From CAISCU01 sp943361925 (GTDB lineage Bacteria; Bacteroidota; Bacteroidia; UKL13-3), in assembly GCA_943361925.1 (NCBI GenBank), contig CALRIT020000010.1:62001-126000 (forward strand): a stretch of DNA of 64,000 bases, read 5' to 3'. Of the stretch, positions 53,775-61,592 are shown in pieces (the stretch's first letter is position 1; the number at the start of each line of letters is the position of its first letter). The position numbers and the translations under genes are program-made. Under the pieces are notes generated by a model. The model did not search any database and had not been told where the DNA came from. It worked only from the letters and a program-made list of their open reading frames with translations.

Positions 53775-55800
53775 CGTCTTCTACATTAACATCTGTAGCT
53801 TGTTCAGGATTAGCAATTGTATTTAATTCCAGTTGTAAAATGGAATCATTGCTTAATGAATCATTTTTAATAATCTTCAATTTAGCAGGACCTGTAATTG
53901 AAACCTGATGTGTTAATCCAAGGGTATCCTCTGGCAAAATCAGTTCTCTGCTTAACATTTTATTCGCCAAAAAGCGATAGGTTTTTTCAAGATATTCTTT
54001 TGCTGAACCATCTTTATTAAAGCGCCACATAAATCCTTTAGGACGAGGAATAATTGTTGCCAAGTACAAACATTCACTTAAAGTTAATTGTGATGGATGT
54101 TTCCTAAAATAGAACCTTGAAGCTTCTCCAATTCCATATACATTTGGCCCCCATTCAATGATATTTAAATATACCTCAAACATCCTGTCTTTGCTTACCA
54201 GGTAATTGTTTTCGAGAATGTAAACCAAAAGAATTTCTTCGAGTTTTCTTGCCATTGTTTTCTCTCTGGTTAAGAAAACATTTTTAATCAATTGCATACT
54301 AATTGTACTGGCACCTCTTTTGAATTTACCTGTTCTGATATTTTTAACAATCGATTGACGAAACGCTTCTGTTACAAAACCTCTATGATAAAAGAATGAT
54401 GGGTCTTCAGTTGTTAAAACACACTTTTTCAAAAATGGAGAAATCTGGTCAACCGGAGTAAAATCTGGATTAGAGGGACCAACAATGATTGGTCTTGTAG
54501 CCCTACCATTTTCATAAGGATAGTGAACAAATTCAGTATTTAATTTACTTAAGTTAGCTTCACCAAACTTTGTAATCTGGAAATTATCTTTATTCAAGGT
54601 ACTCTCAAAAACCATTTCATCAGGATGATTTTCATTGTAAATAAAATCTAAACGATAAGAAAATGAGCCACTGGCTTCCATTCCTTTGATATGATTAAAT
54701 AATCCTTTTGGCAATGAATTAATAAAATTCTGAGCTGTGGTTGATTCAGTTTGAACAATGAAATAAAATACGGTATCAGGACTATTTTCAAACTTTATAA
54801 AAGGATGAATTGTAAAATCATTCAGTTTTACTGTTGAAGAGCTATCCAAAGAAATAAAATTACTTCCAATAAGGTATGAATAGTTAAACTCAGCATTATT
54901 GATAATTACATCTTCTTTGGCAATTTTAGGATGATTAACAGCAAAATTCTTTACAGAAGCAATCCCATTAACCTTTAGCTCTCCCCCATCTAAATCAACC
55001 TGATTTAATTGTAACCTAATATTTTCAAATCCAGCCTGAAGATTGAATCTTTCGAAAATATAAGGAATCATTACTCTGGAAGTATCGGTGCTTGAAAAAG
55101 TAATATCTGCTGTTTTCGCTGAAGGATTAGCAAATCCGGATAAAATCCATGTTTGATTGATAGAGTTTGAACTAACTTTCATTGAAGCGTTCAGTCGTTG
55201 ATCGAATAACTTGAATTCATTCAAAGAAAAATTAAAGAACCTATCATCATCAACACCGAGAACCGAAAAATCCTTCATTTCTACTTCATTAGGTACCTTA
55301 TTTAGCACCTTTGAAATCAGCTGATAAATTGTTTCGGCATAATTTTGAACACCCTTGTTTTCATTAGGAGTGTTCTCTTGAGTTGAAAGCGTATCTTTCT
55401 TATTTAAAAATGCATCAAAATTTTTCTCATCACCCTTTTTAATCAATTGAAAATATCCTCCATTTAAACTCAGATTTTTCACCCTGATATCACCAATTAA
55501 AGCATACCAAAACTTAACTGTTAAAGAAAAATCGTTCACTACTAAAATGGTATCTTTTCCTTGTGGAACAAGAGATAATCCATTTAATTTTAAACCACTT
55601 AATCCTTCAAAACCGGCATTATCAATTTTTAAAGCTACTTGGTATTTATCCATTAATTTAGCTTGCACCTTTTCAATAGCCTTATGAAGGAAGACATTTC
55701 TAAAAGAGAAATAGGCCAAAATTAGGAGCAATAAAAAAACACTGGCAAATTTAATCACCAGTGTTAGAATTTTCTTCAATCGGGTTGAGATTTTCAGCAT
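53764..55800 (-). CDS. Transglycosylase-domain (GT51) protein with large N-terminal extension
   Basis: A membrane helix (about residues 15-33) is followed by about 400 residues of beta-rich sequence resembling AsmA or intermembrane lipid-transfer repeats (VEMKDFSVLGVDDDRFFNFS and similar). The GT51 domain lies at about residues 440-600: LTTEDPSFFYHRGF with the catalytic Glu, RGASTISMQLIKNVFL, and EVYLNIIEWGPNVYGIGEAS. There is no penicillin-binding transpeptidase. It polymerises lipid II glycan strands, as MtgA does. It lies between frr and a GT-C gene and is probably co-transcribed with both. Confidence 0.85.
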   Translation of the reverse strand: MLKISTRLKKILTLVIKFASVFLLLLILAYFSFRNVFLHKAIEKVQAKLMDKYQVALKIDNAGFEGLSGLKLNGLSLVPQGKDTILVVNDFSLTVKFWYALIGDIRVKNLSLNGGYFQLIKKGDEKNFDAFLNKKDTLSTQENTPNENKGVQNYAETIYQLISKVLNKVPNEVEMKDFSVLGVDDDRFFNFSLNEFKLFDQRLNASMKVSSNSINQTWILSGFANPSAKTADITFSSTDTSRVMIPYIFERFNLQAGFENIRLQLNQVDLDGGELKVNGIASVKNFAVNHPKIAKEDVIINNAEFNYSYLIGSNFISLDSSSTVKLNDFTIHPFIKFENSPDTVFYFIVQTESTTAQNFINSLPKGLFNHIKGMEASGSFSYRLDFIYNENHPDEMVFESTLNKDNFQITKFGEANLSKLNTEFVHYPYENGRATRPIIVGPSNPDFTPVDQISPFLKKCVLTTEDPSFFYHRGFVTEAFRQSIVKNIRTGKFKRGASTISMQLIKNVFLTREKTMARKLEEILLVYILENNYLVSKDRMFEVYLNIIEWGPNVYGIGEASRFYFRKHPSQLTLSECLYLATIIPRPKGFMWRFNKDGSAKEYLEKTYRFLANKMLSRELILPEDTLGLTHQVSITGPAKLKIIKNDSLSNDSILQLELNTIANPEQATDVNVEDDEE

Positions 55801-55810
55801 TTCAAAAATC

Positions 55811-56377
55811 TTAAACGTGCATTACTTCAGCTTCTTTTGCTGCAGTTAAGTCGTCAACTTTTTTGATATAAGAATCAGTTGTTTTTTGCACAGAAGCTTC
55901 TGCAGTTTTTGCATCATCTTCAGGTAAACCATCTTTTTGTAACTTTTTAATGCTTTCGTTTATTTCTTTTCTGATATTACGAATAGCAACTTTAGCAGTT
56001 TCAGATTCACCTTTTACCTTTTTCACAATTTCTTTTCTTCTTTCTTCGGTTAAAGGAGGAAGAATTACACGGATAACAACACCATCATTTGCAGGATTAA
56101 AGCCTAAATTAGAAATAATAATTCCTTTTTCAATAGGTCCTAACATTGCTTTTTCCCATGGTTGAATGCTGATGGTTCTGGCATCAGGTGTATTTACACT
56201 TGCAACTTGATTCAAAGGAACCAATTGTCCGTAATAATCAACTTTTACAGAATCTAACATTGAAGGATGCGCTTTTCCTGCGCGTATTTTTGTAAATTCT
56301 GAAGCAGCATGGTCTACTGCTTTGTCCATTTGTTCTTTTAAACTGTCAAATACAGGTTTTAATCTTGGGTCACTCAT
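55811..56377 (-). CDS. frr: Ribosome recycling factor
   Basis: The 188-residue protein is a complete RRF. Features are KIRAGKAHPSMLDSVKVDYYG, a beta core with VPLNQVASVNTPDARTISIQ, and the C-terminal helical region LTEERRKEIVKKVKGESETA with RNIRKEINESIKKLQKDGLP. It splits post-termination ribosomes together with EF-G. The gene is divergent from gltX. Its operon continues, 10 bases later, into the transglycosylase gene. Confidence 0.97.
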   Translation of the reverse strand: MSDPRLKPVFDSLKEQMDKAVDHAASEFTKIRAGKAHPSMLDSVKVDYYGQLVPLNQVASVNTPDARTISIQPWEKAMLGPIEKGIIISNLGFNPANDGVVIRVILPPLTEERRKEIVKKVKGESETAKVAIRNIRKEINESIKKLQKDGLPEDDAKTAEASVQKTTDSYIKKVDDLTAAKEAEVMHV

Positions 56378-56543
56378 ATAGATTTCGGATTATAGGCTTG
56401 CAAATTAAGCATGCAAAGCCGTTTAGAGAAATTTATTTTTAGTTTTTTTCTTGAGTCTATTTTGATTCAATTGCCTTAAAACTAAGCTAATGGATTGAAA
56501 TCAAAATCCTTGCAGAGAAATTCATGCAACAAAAAACTTTGAT

Positions 56544-56551
56544 TATCTTTG
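56544..56551 (+). promoter_or_regulatory. Candidate -7 promoter box of gltX
   Basis: TATCTTTG matches TAnnTTTG and lies 11 bases before the gltX ATG at 56563, so the transcript would be nearly leaderless. It supports the short start over an upstream in-frame ATG at 56524, which would lie ahead of the box. No well-spaced -33 TTTG is seen. Confidence 0.4.
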
Positions 56552-56562
56552 CAACCCGAATT

Positions 56563-58098
56563 ATGGAAAGAAAAGTACGCGTAAGATTTGCACCTAGTCC
56601 AACTGGTGCTTTACACATTGGAGGAGTTAGAACTGCACTTTATAATTACCTGTTTGCAAAAAAACATGGTGGTGATTTTTTATTAAGAATTGAAGATACA
56701 GATCAAACCAGATTTGTACCCGGTGCTGAGCAATACATTATTGAAGCTTTAAAATGGTTAAAAATTGAAGCGGTTGAGGGTATTGGTTTTGGAGACGGAC
56801 CACATGCGCCTTACCGTCAAAGTGAGCGCAAACCCATGTACAAGCAATATGTTATGCAGTTAATTGAAGCCGGATATGCCTATTATGCTTTTGATACTGC
56901 TGAGGAATTGGATGGCATGCGTGAACGTTTAAAAGCTAGTAATGTAGATGCAAAATATGATGCAATCACCCGAGGTACCATGAAAAACAGTTTAACTTTA
57001 CCTGAGGATGAAGTTAAAAGAAGATTAGAAGCCGGTGATGCGTATGTGGTTAGAATTAAACTTCCAAGAAAAGAAGAAGTTAAGTTTCATGATGAAATCA
57101 GAGGTTGGGTAAGTTTTAATACTTCTCAAATGGATGATAAAGTTTTGTATAAAAGTGATGGTATGCCAACTTATCATTTAGCAAATGTTTGTGACGACTA
57201 TTTAATGAACATTTCCCATGTTATCAGAGGTGAGGAATGGTTGCCATCAGCACCTTTACATGTATTGTTATACAGGTATTTAGGTTGGGAAGATGTAATA
57301 CCTAAATTTGCTCATTTACCATTATTATTAAAACCTGAAGGGAATGGAAAATTAAGCAAAAGAGATGGTGACAGATTAGGATTTCCTGTATTTCCTTTAC
57401 AATGGCAAGATCCTAATACCAATGAAATTTCAAGTGGTTACAGAGAAAGCGGCTATTTACCGGAAGCTGTTGTAAATTTATTGGCCTTTTTAGGATGGAA
57501 CCCCGGAACTGCTCAGGAAATTTTCACTATGGATGAACTAGCAGAAGCGTTTACTTTAGACAGAGTAAGTAAAAGTGGAGCAAAATTCGACCAAAACAAG
57601 GCAAAATGGTTCAATCAGCAGTATGTTAGAATGATGAAAAATGAAGATTTGGCAATCATTCTTCAAAAAGTATTAGATGAAAAAGGCTTATCAAATCAAT
57701 TTGATGCAGCTTATGTGCTTGAAACTGCTCGTTTGGTAAAAGAAAAAATCAGTTTTACAAAAGAGTTATGGGACTATTCAAACTACTTTTTCCAAAACCC
57801 AACTGAATTCGATCAGGCAGTGATTCAAAAAAGATGGAAGGATAATTCTAAACAGGTTTTATCTGATATAAAATCAGCCATTGAAACACTTGAATCATTT
57901 AACCATGAAGAAGTTGAGAAAGCTTACTTATCAGCATTAGAAAAGAATGGAGTTCCATCAAAAGACTTTCTTCAATTATTCAGAGTTTGTTTAACCGGTG
58001 TTGCAGGTGGACCACCACTTTTTGAAATGGCAGCCTTATTTGGAAAAAATAATACAATTGCAAGAATCGATTTCGCTATAAATACCTTAGGTAATTAA
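56563..58098 (+). CDS. gltX: Glutamyl-tRNA synthetase
   Basis: The N-terminus MERKVRVRFAPSPTGALHIG carries the HIGH-type motif, and GNGKLSKRDGDRLGFPVFPL the KMSKS-type motif (KLSKR). EEWLPSAPLHVLLYRYLGW is the family block between them. The C-terminal helical anticodon-binding domain is complete and ends FAINTLGN. It charges tRNA-Glu with glutamate in the cytoplasm. I chose ATG 56563 because the motif must be close to the start and a promoter-like box overlaps the longer version. It is followed by a lipoprotein gene 62 bases later on the same strand. Confidence 0.96.
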   Translation: MERKVRVRFAPSPTGALHIGGVRTALYNYLFAKKHGGDFLLRIEDTDQTRFVPGAEQYIIEALKWLKIEAVEGIGFGDGPHAPYRQSERKPMYKQYVMQLIEAGYAYYAFDTAEELDGMRERLKASNVDAKYDAITRGTMKNSLTLPEDEVKRRLEAGDAYVVRIKLPRKEEVKFHDEIRGWVSFNTSQMDDKVLYKSDGMPTYHLANVCDDYLMNISHVIRGEEWLPSAPLHVLLYRYLGWEDVIPKFAHLPLLLKPEGNGKLSKRDGDRLGFPVFPLQWQDPNTNEISSGYRESGYLPEAVVNLLAFLGWNPGTAQEIFTMDELAEAFTLDRVSKSGAKFDQNKAKWFNQQYVRMMKNEDLAIILQKVLDEKGLSNQFDAAYVLETARLVKEKISFTKELWDYSNYFFQNPTEFDQAVIQKRWKDNSKQVLSDIKSAIETLESFNHEEVEKAYLSALEKNGVPSKDFLQLFRVCLTGVAGGPPLFEMAALFGKNNTIARIDFAINTLGN

Positions 58099-58160
58099 TT
58101 ATAATAATTGTTTGAACTTAAATTGTTTTGCATATTTGACTTTTAAATAAAATTCATACG

Positions 58161-58823
58161 ATGAAAAATGTTAAAACCGTAATTTTCTTAGTTGTTTCGA
58201 TAGTTTTTTTTAGCGCATGTAATTTTGCTAAATTCGATAGAGCTCCGGGTAGTAGAATTGAAACAATGCCAACGAGGTTAATTGGCACATATGAAGTAAA
58301 ATACAAAGGTCCGGCAGGACAAATTGATACCTTCAAAGTGAGTTTAGACCAAAGTTCAATCATAGTTTTTTCTGGCAACGATGCAAAGGATTTTGCCTAT
58401 GGAAAAGATTATATCCTTCATGAAATTGAAGATTTAACCATCATTGTTTTTCCAGATGCTGATTTCAAAAAACTAAGAAATTTAATTGTTCTGGAACCTG
58501 ATAAAAAAGGTGTGAAAATGTATCCAATTGTTGAAAAAGCAAATCCATTTGGAGGAAGAGCCGATTTTGATGGAATTTTCCCTTTAAGAACAGTAATGGT
58601 AAATCAGGAGCCATATGAAATTAAACAGGAAAATGGTGGAATGAGCTTTGAAATGGATGCAATTGGACAAGAAAACAATTTTCAAATGGGATTTTATCAA
58701 ATGGAAGACCCACAATTTACCAGTTTATTCAGAACAAAGTTTAAGGACAAAAACTATATTTTCATGAATAAGTTTATTCCACCAAGTATCTCCCAAAAAC
58801 AGGAAAAATCTAAGAGAAAATGA
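58161..58823 (+). CDS. Hypothetical lipoprotein, 220 aa
   Basis: The signal MKNVKTVIFLVVSIVFFSAC has a lipobox with Cys20. The remainder is a beta-rich domain (IGTYEVKYKGPAGQIDTFKV, then DLTIIVFPDADFKKLRNLIV) without cysteine or catalytic motifs that I recognise. It has the look of a small Bacteroidota envelope lipoprotein with no assigned function. The stop codon overlaps the start of the B12-binding gene by 4 bases (ATGA), so the two are translationally coupled, even though their compartments differ. Confidence 0.65.
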   Translation: MKNVKTVIFLVVSIVFFSACNFAKFDRAPGSRIETMPTRLIGTYEVKYKGPAGQIDTFKVSLDQSSIIVFSGNDAKDFAYGKDYILHEIEDLTIIVFPDADFKKLRNLIVLEPDKKGVKMYPIVEKANPFGGRADFDGIFPLRTVMVNQEPYEIKQENGGMSFEMDAIGQENNFQMGFYQMEDPQFTSLFRTKFKDKNYIFMNKFIPPSISQKQEKSKRK

Positions 58824-59227
58824 GTAGACCGATAAGAGTTTTAGTGGCTAAAATAGGTTTGGATGGCCATGATAGAGGAGCAAAAGTTATAGCAACTGCA
58901 CTTCGTGATTCAGGTATGGAAGTAATTTATACTGGGTTAAGACAAACACCCGAAATGGTAGTTCAGGCTGCATTACAGGAAGATGTTGATGTGATTGGTG
59001 TTAGTATTTTATCCGGTGCTCATTTAACAGTGTTCCCAAAACTCAAACAAATGTTAAATGATCAGGGAATGGAAGATGTCCTTATTACAGGTGGTGGAAT
59101 TATTCCGGAAGAAGATATTCAGGAACTGAACAAAATTGGCATTGGAAAATTGTTTACACCAGGCGCAAATACCAGTGATATAGCAGATTATATCAAAGCT
59201 TGGGTTAAAGAAAACCGCAGCATTTAA
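58820..59227 (+). CDS. Cobalamin-binding domain protein (methylmalonyl-CoA mutase C-terminal type)
   Basis: The 135-residue protein is one B12-binding domain of the mutase type: VAKIGLDGHDRGAKVIATAL includes DxHxxG, whose His replaces dimethylbenzimidazole as cobalt ligand. GVSILSGAHLTVFPKLKQML and VLITGGGIIPEEDIQELN are the usual second and third blocks. Free-standing small subunits work with a separate substrate-binding subunit in methylmalonyl-CoA-type mutases. No such subunit is in this window. Alternatively it acts as a B12-dependent sensor. Confidence 0.9.
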   Translation: MSRPIRVLVAKIGLDGHDRGAKVIATALRDSGMEVIYTGLRQTPEMVVQAALQEDVDVIGVSILSGAHLTVFPKLKQMLNDQGMEDVLITGGGIIPEEDIQELNKIGIGKLFTPGANTSDIADYIKAWVKENRSI

Positions 59228-59263
59228 GTTACAAAATCAATATTCTACGTATCCAATACAATT

Positions 59264-59300
59264 CATCCTCAATAAATTTTAATTATTGAGGATGAGTTTT
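59264..59300 (+). terminator. Terminator after the B12-binding gene
   Basis: A perfect 12-bp stem CATCCTCAATAA / TTATTGAGGATG with a 7-base loop is followed after AG by a short T run. Confidence 0.8.
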
Positions 59301-59488
59301 CTATCAATTAGAAAGTGTTTTCGACTTTCAGTAGTCTGATTTACACAACTTTCAATTTGAAGGAAATAAGATTCTAAAGCCAAGCTGCTTGTATTTTCTA
59401 TTTAGCAGAATTTAAGCAAATTAGAATTTATAAATCAAAACTATTTCAACTTAAGCAACTATATTTCAATCTATTAAAACAAAACCTT

Positions 59489-59518
59489 TTTGTTTTATTT
59501 AAATTAGACTTAAAGTTG
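59489..59518 (+). promoter_or_regulatory. Candidate promoter of the enoyl-CoA hydratase gene
   Basis: TTTG at 59489-59492 is spaced 18 bases from TAAAGTTG at 59511-59518, one mismatch from TAnnTTTG. The expected start site lies about 30 bases before the ATG at 59554. Confidence 0.35.
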
Positions 59519-59553
59519 CACCCGAATTTAAAACCTTTATTGTACAATTTATA

Positions 59554-60345
59554 ATGAGTGCAGCAACCATGTCCCAAAACATATTAACCGAAATCAGGGA
59601 TCAGATTTTTTACATTACCATTAACAGGGAAGACAAATTAAACGCCCTAAACATTCAAACCCTTTCTGATATCAAAAATGCAGTATTAAGCATTTATGAA
59701 AACAATTCTGTAAGAGGGGTAATCCTTACAGGCAAAGGAACAAAAGCATTTGCAGCCGGAGCTGATATTGCTGAGTTTGCAAATTTTAGTGTTGAAGAAG
59801 GCACAAAAATGAGTGAAGAAGGCCATGCGGTGCTTCGTGCTATCGACCATTGTCCAAAACCGGTTGTAGCAGCAATCAATGGTTTTGCTTTAGGTGGAGG
59901 AAACGAATTAGCTATGTCATGTCATGTGAGAGTAGCAGTTGAAAGAGCAAAATTTGGACAACCAGAAGTAAACTTAGGAATTACTCCAGGTTATGCTGGT
60001 ACACAAAGATTGGCTCAATTAATTGGCAAAGGAAGAGCATTAGAGTTCTTAATGACAGGCGATATGATGGATGCCCAAACAGCACTAAACTATGGTTTAG
60101 TAAACCATGTAGTTCCTGCAGACCAATTGATGATTAAAGCTGAGGAAATCTTAAATAAAATTAAGAGCAAAGCTCCAATGGCTATTGCAAGTGTAATAAG
60201 ATGTGTAAATGCTTATTATGAAAAACGTGCAGATGGTAACAATGTAGAAATTAATGAGTTTGGTAATTTCTTTGGCTCAGAAGATTTTATTGAAGGAACA
60301 AAAGCATTTTTAGAAAAACGTCCTGCAAAATTTGCCGGTAACTAA
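59554..60345 (+). CDS. Enoyl-CoA hydratase/isomerase family protein
   Basis: The crotonase fold is complete: KAFAAGADIAEFANFSVEEG has the first oxyanion-hole backbone, and GFALGGGNELAMSCHVRVAV and AKFGQPEVNLGITPGYAGTQ supply the second oxyanion element and the two glutamates of a hydratase. It adds water to 2-trans-enoyl-CoA in fatty-acid or amino-acid oxidation. It is likely a short-chain type by length (263 residues); an ATG at 59569 is an alternative start. It is single and is bounded by a perfect bidirectional terminator. Confidence 0.94.
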   Translation: MSAATMSQNILTEIRDQIFYITINREDKLNALNIQTLSDIKNAVLSIYENNSVRGVILTGKGTKAFAAGADIAEFANFSVEEGTKMSEEGHAVLRAIDHCPKPVVAAINGFALGGGNELAMSCHVRVAVERAKFGQPEVNLGITPGYAGTQRLAQLIGKGRALEFLMTGDMMDAQTALNYGLVNHVVPADQLMIKAEEILNKIKSKAPMAIASVIRCVNAYYEKRADGNNVEINEFGNFFGSEDFIEGTKAFLEKRPAKFAGN

Positions 60346-60364
60346 AAATCATTAACATATTAAA

Positions 60365-60407
60365 TAAAAAGAGAGGCCCGAAACAAAGTTTCGGGCCTCT
60401 CTTTTTA
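60365..60407. terminator. Bidirectional terminator between enoyl-CoA hydratase and OmpH genes
   Basis: A perfect 19-bp stem AAAAAGAGAGGCCCGAAAC / GTTTCGGGCCTCTCTTTTT with an AAA loop serves the convergent genes ending at 60345 and 60425. Confidence 0.96.
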
Positions 60408-60424
60408 TCGCAAGTATTATTTAA

Positions 60425-60955
60425 TTATTGTCCAGCAGCTGGAGTAACAATTCCTAATTTCTTTTTAACTGAAGCTATAACGTTATCAGTTTCAGGTTTG
60501 AATAAGAAAGCTGCAATGCTGCTATCAAAAATATAGCTATATCCACCTTCTTTAGCAACTTGTGCAATTGCAGTTTTTGCTCTTTCGATGATTGGTTTCA
60601 AAAAATCAGCTTCTTTTTTACGTACATTTTCTTGGGCAGACTGTTGGAAATCCTGAATACGGTTTTGCATATCTTGGAGTTCTTTTTGTTTTACTTCTTT
60701 AATTGCCTCAGGCATGGTTTTTTCATTTTTTTGGTAATCCAATAGTTTCTTTTGGAACTCATCAGACATTTTTTTCAATTCATCTTCCAAAGATTTACCA
60801 AAAAGACTTAATTCTGTTTCAGCTTTTTTGTATTCAGGCATCAGCTGCATTAGCTCTTGCAAATCTACATATCCAATTTTCTGAGCACTTGCGCTTGAAC
60901 TTGCAAGAATCATAATTGCAAATAGCGCTACGATTGATCTAACTAGGTTTTTCAT
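60425..60955 (-). CDS. OmpH/Skp family periplasmic chaperone, copy 2
   Basis: A signal peptide ends SSASA, before QKIGYVDLQELMQLMPEYKK, the standard OmpH opening. A long charged coiled coil (residues about 50-110, rich in K, E and Q) ends with SYIFDSSIAAFLFKPE. Skp-like trimers hold unfolded outer-membrane proteins in a tentacled cavity and pass them to BamA. It is 47 bases downstream of the first OmpH gene and shares its operon with bamA. Confidence 0.92.
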   Translation of the reverse strand: MKNLVRSIVALFAIMILASSSASAQKIGYVDLQELMQLMPEYKKAETELSLFGKSLEDELKKMSDEFQKKLLDYQKNEKTMPEAIKEVKQKELQDMQNRIQDFQQSAQENVRKKEADFLKPIIERAKTAIAQVAKEGGYSYIFDSSIAAFLFKPETDNVIASVKKKLGIVTPAAGQ

Positions 60956-61002
60956 TTTTATCTTTTATTTCTTGTTTTGCGTATAATCTAAAATCGTGCC
61001 AA

Positions 61003-61569
61003 TTACTTCTGTTCAGGGTTGGCATTTCCCCCTTTGGTATTTTTATTTTTTGTTACGTTCACTCCCAATTCCGTCAAAACCTCATCACTCTTATCATATT
61101 TAGCATTGCTATACATCATAATCATCTCTGCACTCTTGGCAAATATAAAGTCAAGCGCAGATTGTTTTGCAATTTTTTGACAAGCATTAAACACCTTATC
61201 TTGAATTGGTTTAATTAATTCTTGTCTTTTTTTGAATAAATCGCCTTCATATCCAAACTTTTTATTCGTAAACTCTCTCAATTCCAATTCCTTCTGTTTG
61301 ATTTCAGCTTCCTTTTTCTTTTTTAACTCTTCAGTTAATAAAATTTGTTCCGCTTGGTAATCTTTTTGAAGTTTTTCGATTTCTTGTCTTTTTACCTCAA
61401 TTTCCTTTTGCCAGGTTTCAGCAATTACATCCAGTTGCTTTTGAGCCGATTTGTACTCAGGAAGCATATCTAAAATGTATTCAGTATCAACATAAGCAAA
61501 TCGTTGCGCCTTTGATTCAGTTGCTGCTGCAACAACTAACAAAATAATAGTCAATAATTTCTTTAACAT
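61003..61569 (-). CDS. OmpH/Skp family periplasmic chaperone, copy 1
   Basis: A signal peptide ends ESKAQ, before RFAYVDTEYILDMLPEYKSA, the family start. The coiled coil is strongly charged (KRQEIEKLQKDYQAEQILLT and LKKKKEAEIKQKELELREFT) and is longer than in copy 2. The C-terminus adds a short Asn/Lys-rich tail (TKNKNTKGGNANPEQK). It differs enough from copy 2 that the two probably act as separate trimers or a mixed one. It follows bamA by 23 bases. Confidence 0.92.
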   Translation of the reverse strand: MLKKLLTIILLVVAAATESKAQRFAYVDTEYILDMLPEYKSAQKQLDVIAETWQKEIEVKRQEIEKLQKDYQAEQILLTEELKKKKEAEIKQKELELREFTNKKFGYEGDLFKKRQELIKPIQDKVFNACQKIAKQSALDFIFAKSAEMIMMYSNAKYDKSDEVLTELGVNVTKNKNTKGGNANPEQK

Positions 61570-61592
61570 GTTTGCTTCAATAATAAATTAAT

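Larger units (their letters stand above)
59228..59553 (+). other. Gene-free region between the B12-binding gene and enoyl-CoA hydratase
   Basis: The 326-base stretch contains a terminator hairpin at 59264-59300 and a promoter-like pair at 59489-59518. The rest is A+T-rich sequence without an open frame, a tRNA or a further palindrome that I can see. Confidence 0.55.

Noticed and set aside
56524..56562. Upstream in-frame ATG extending gltX by 13 residues.
   Set aside because: The HIGH-type motif would be too far from the start, and the extension overlaps the promoter-like TATCTTTG.
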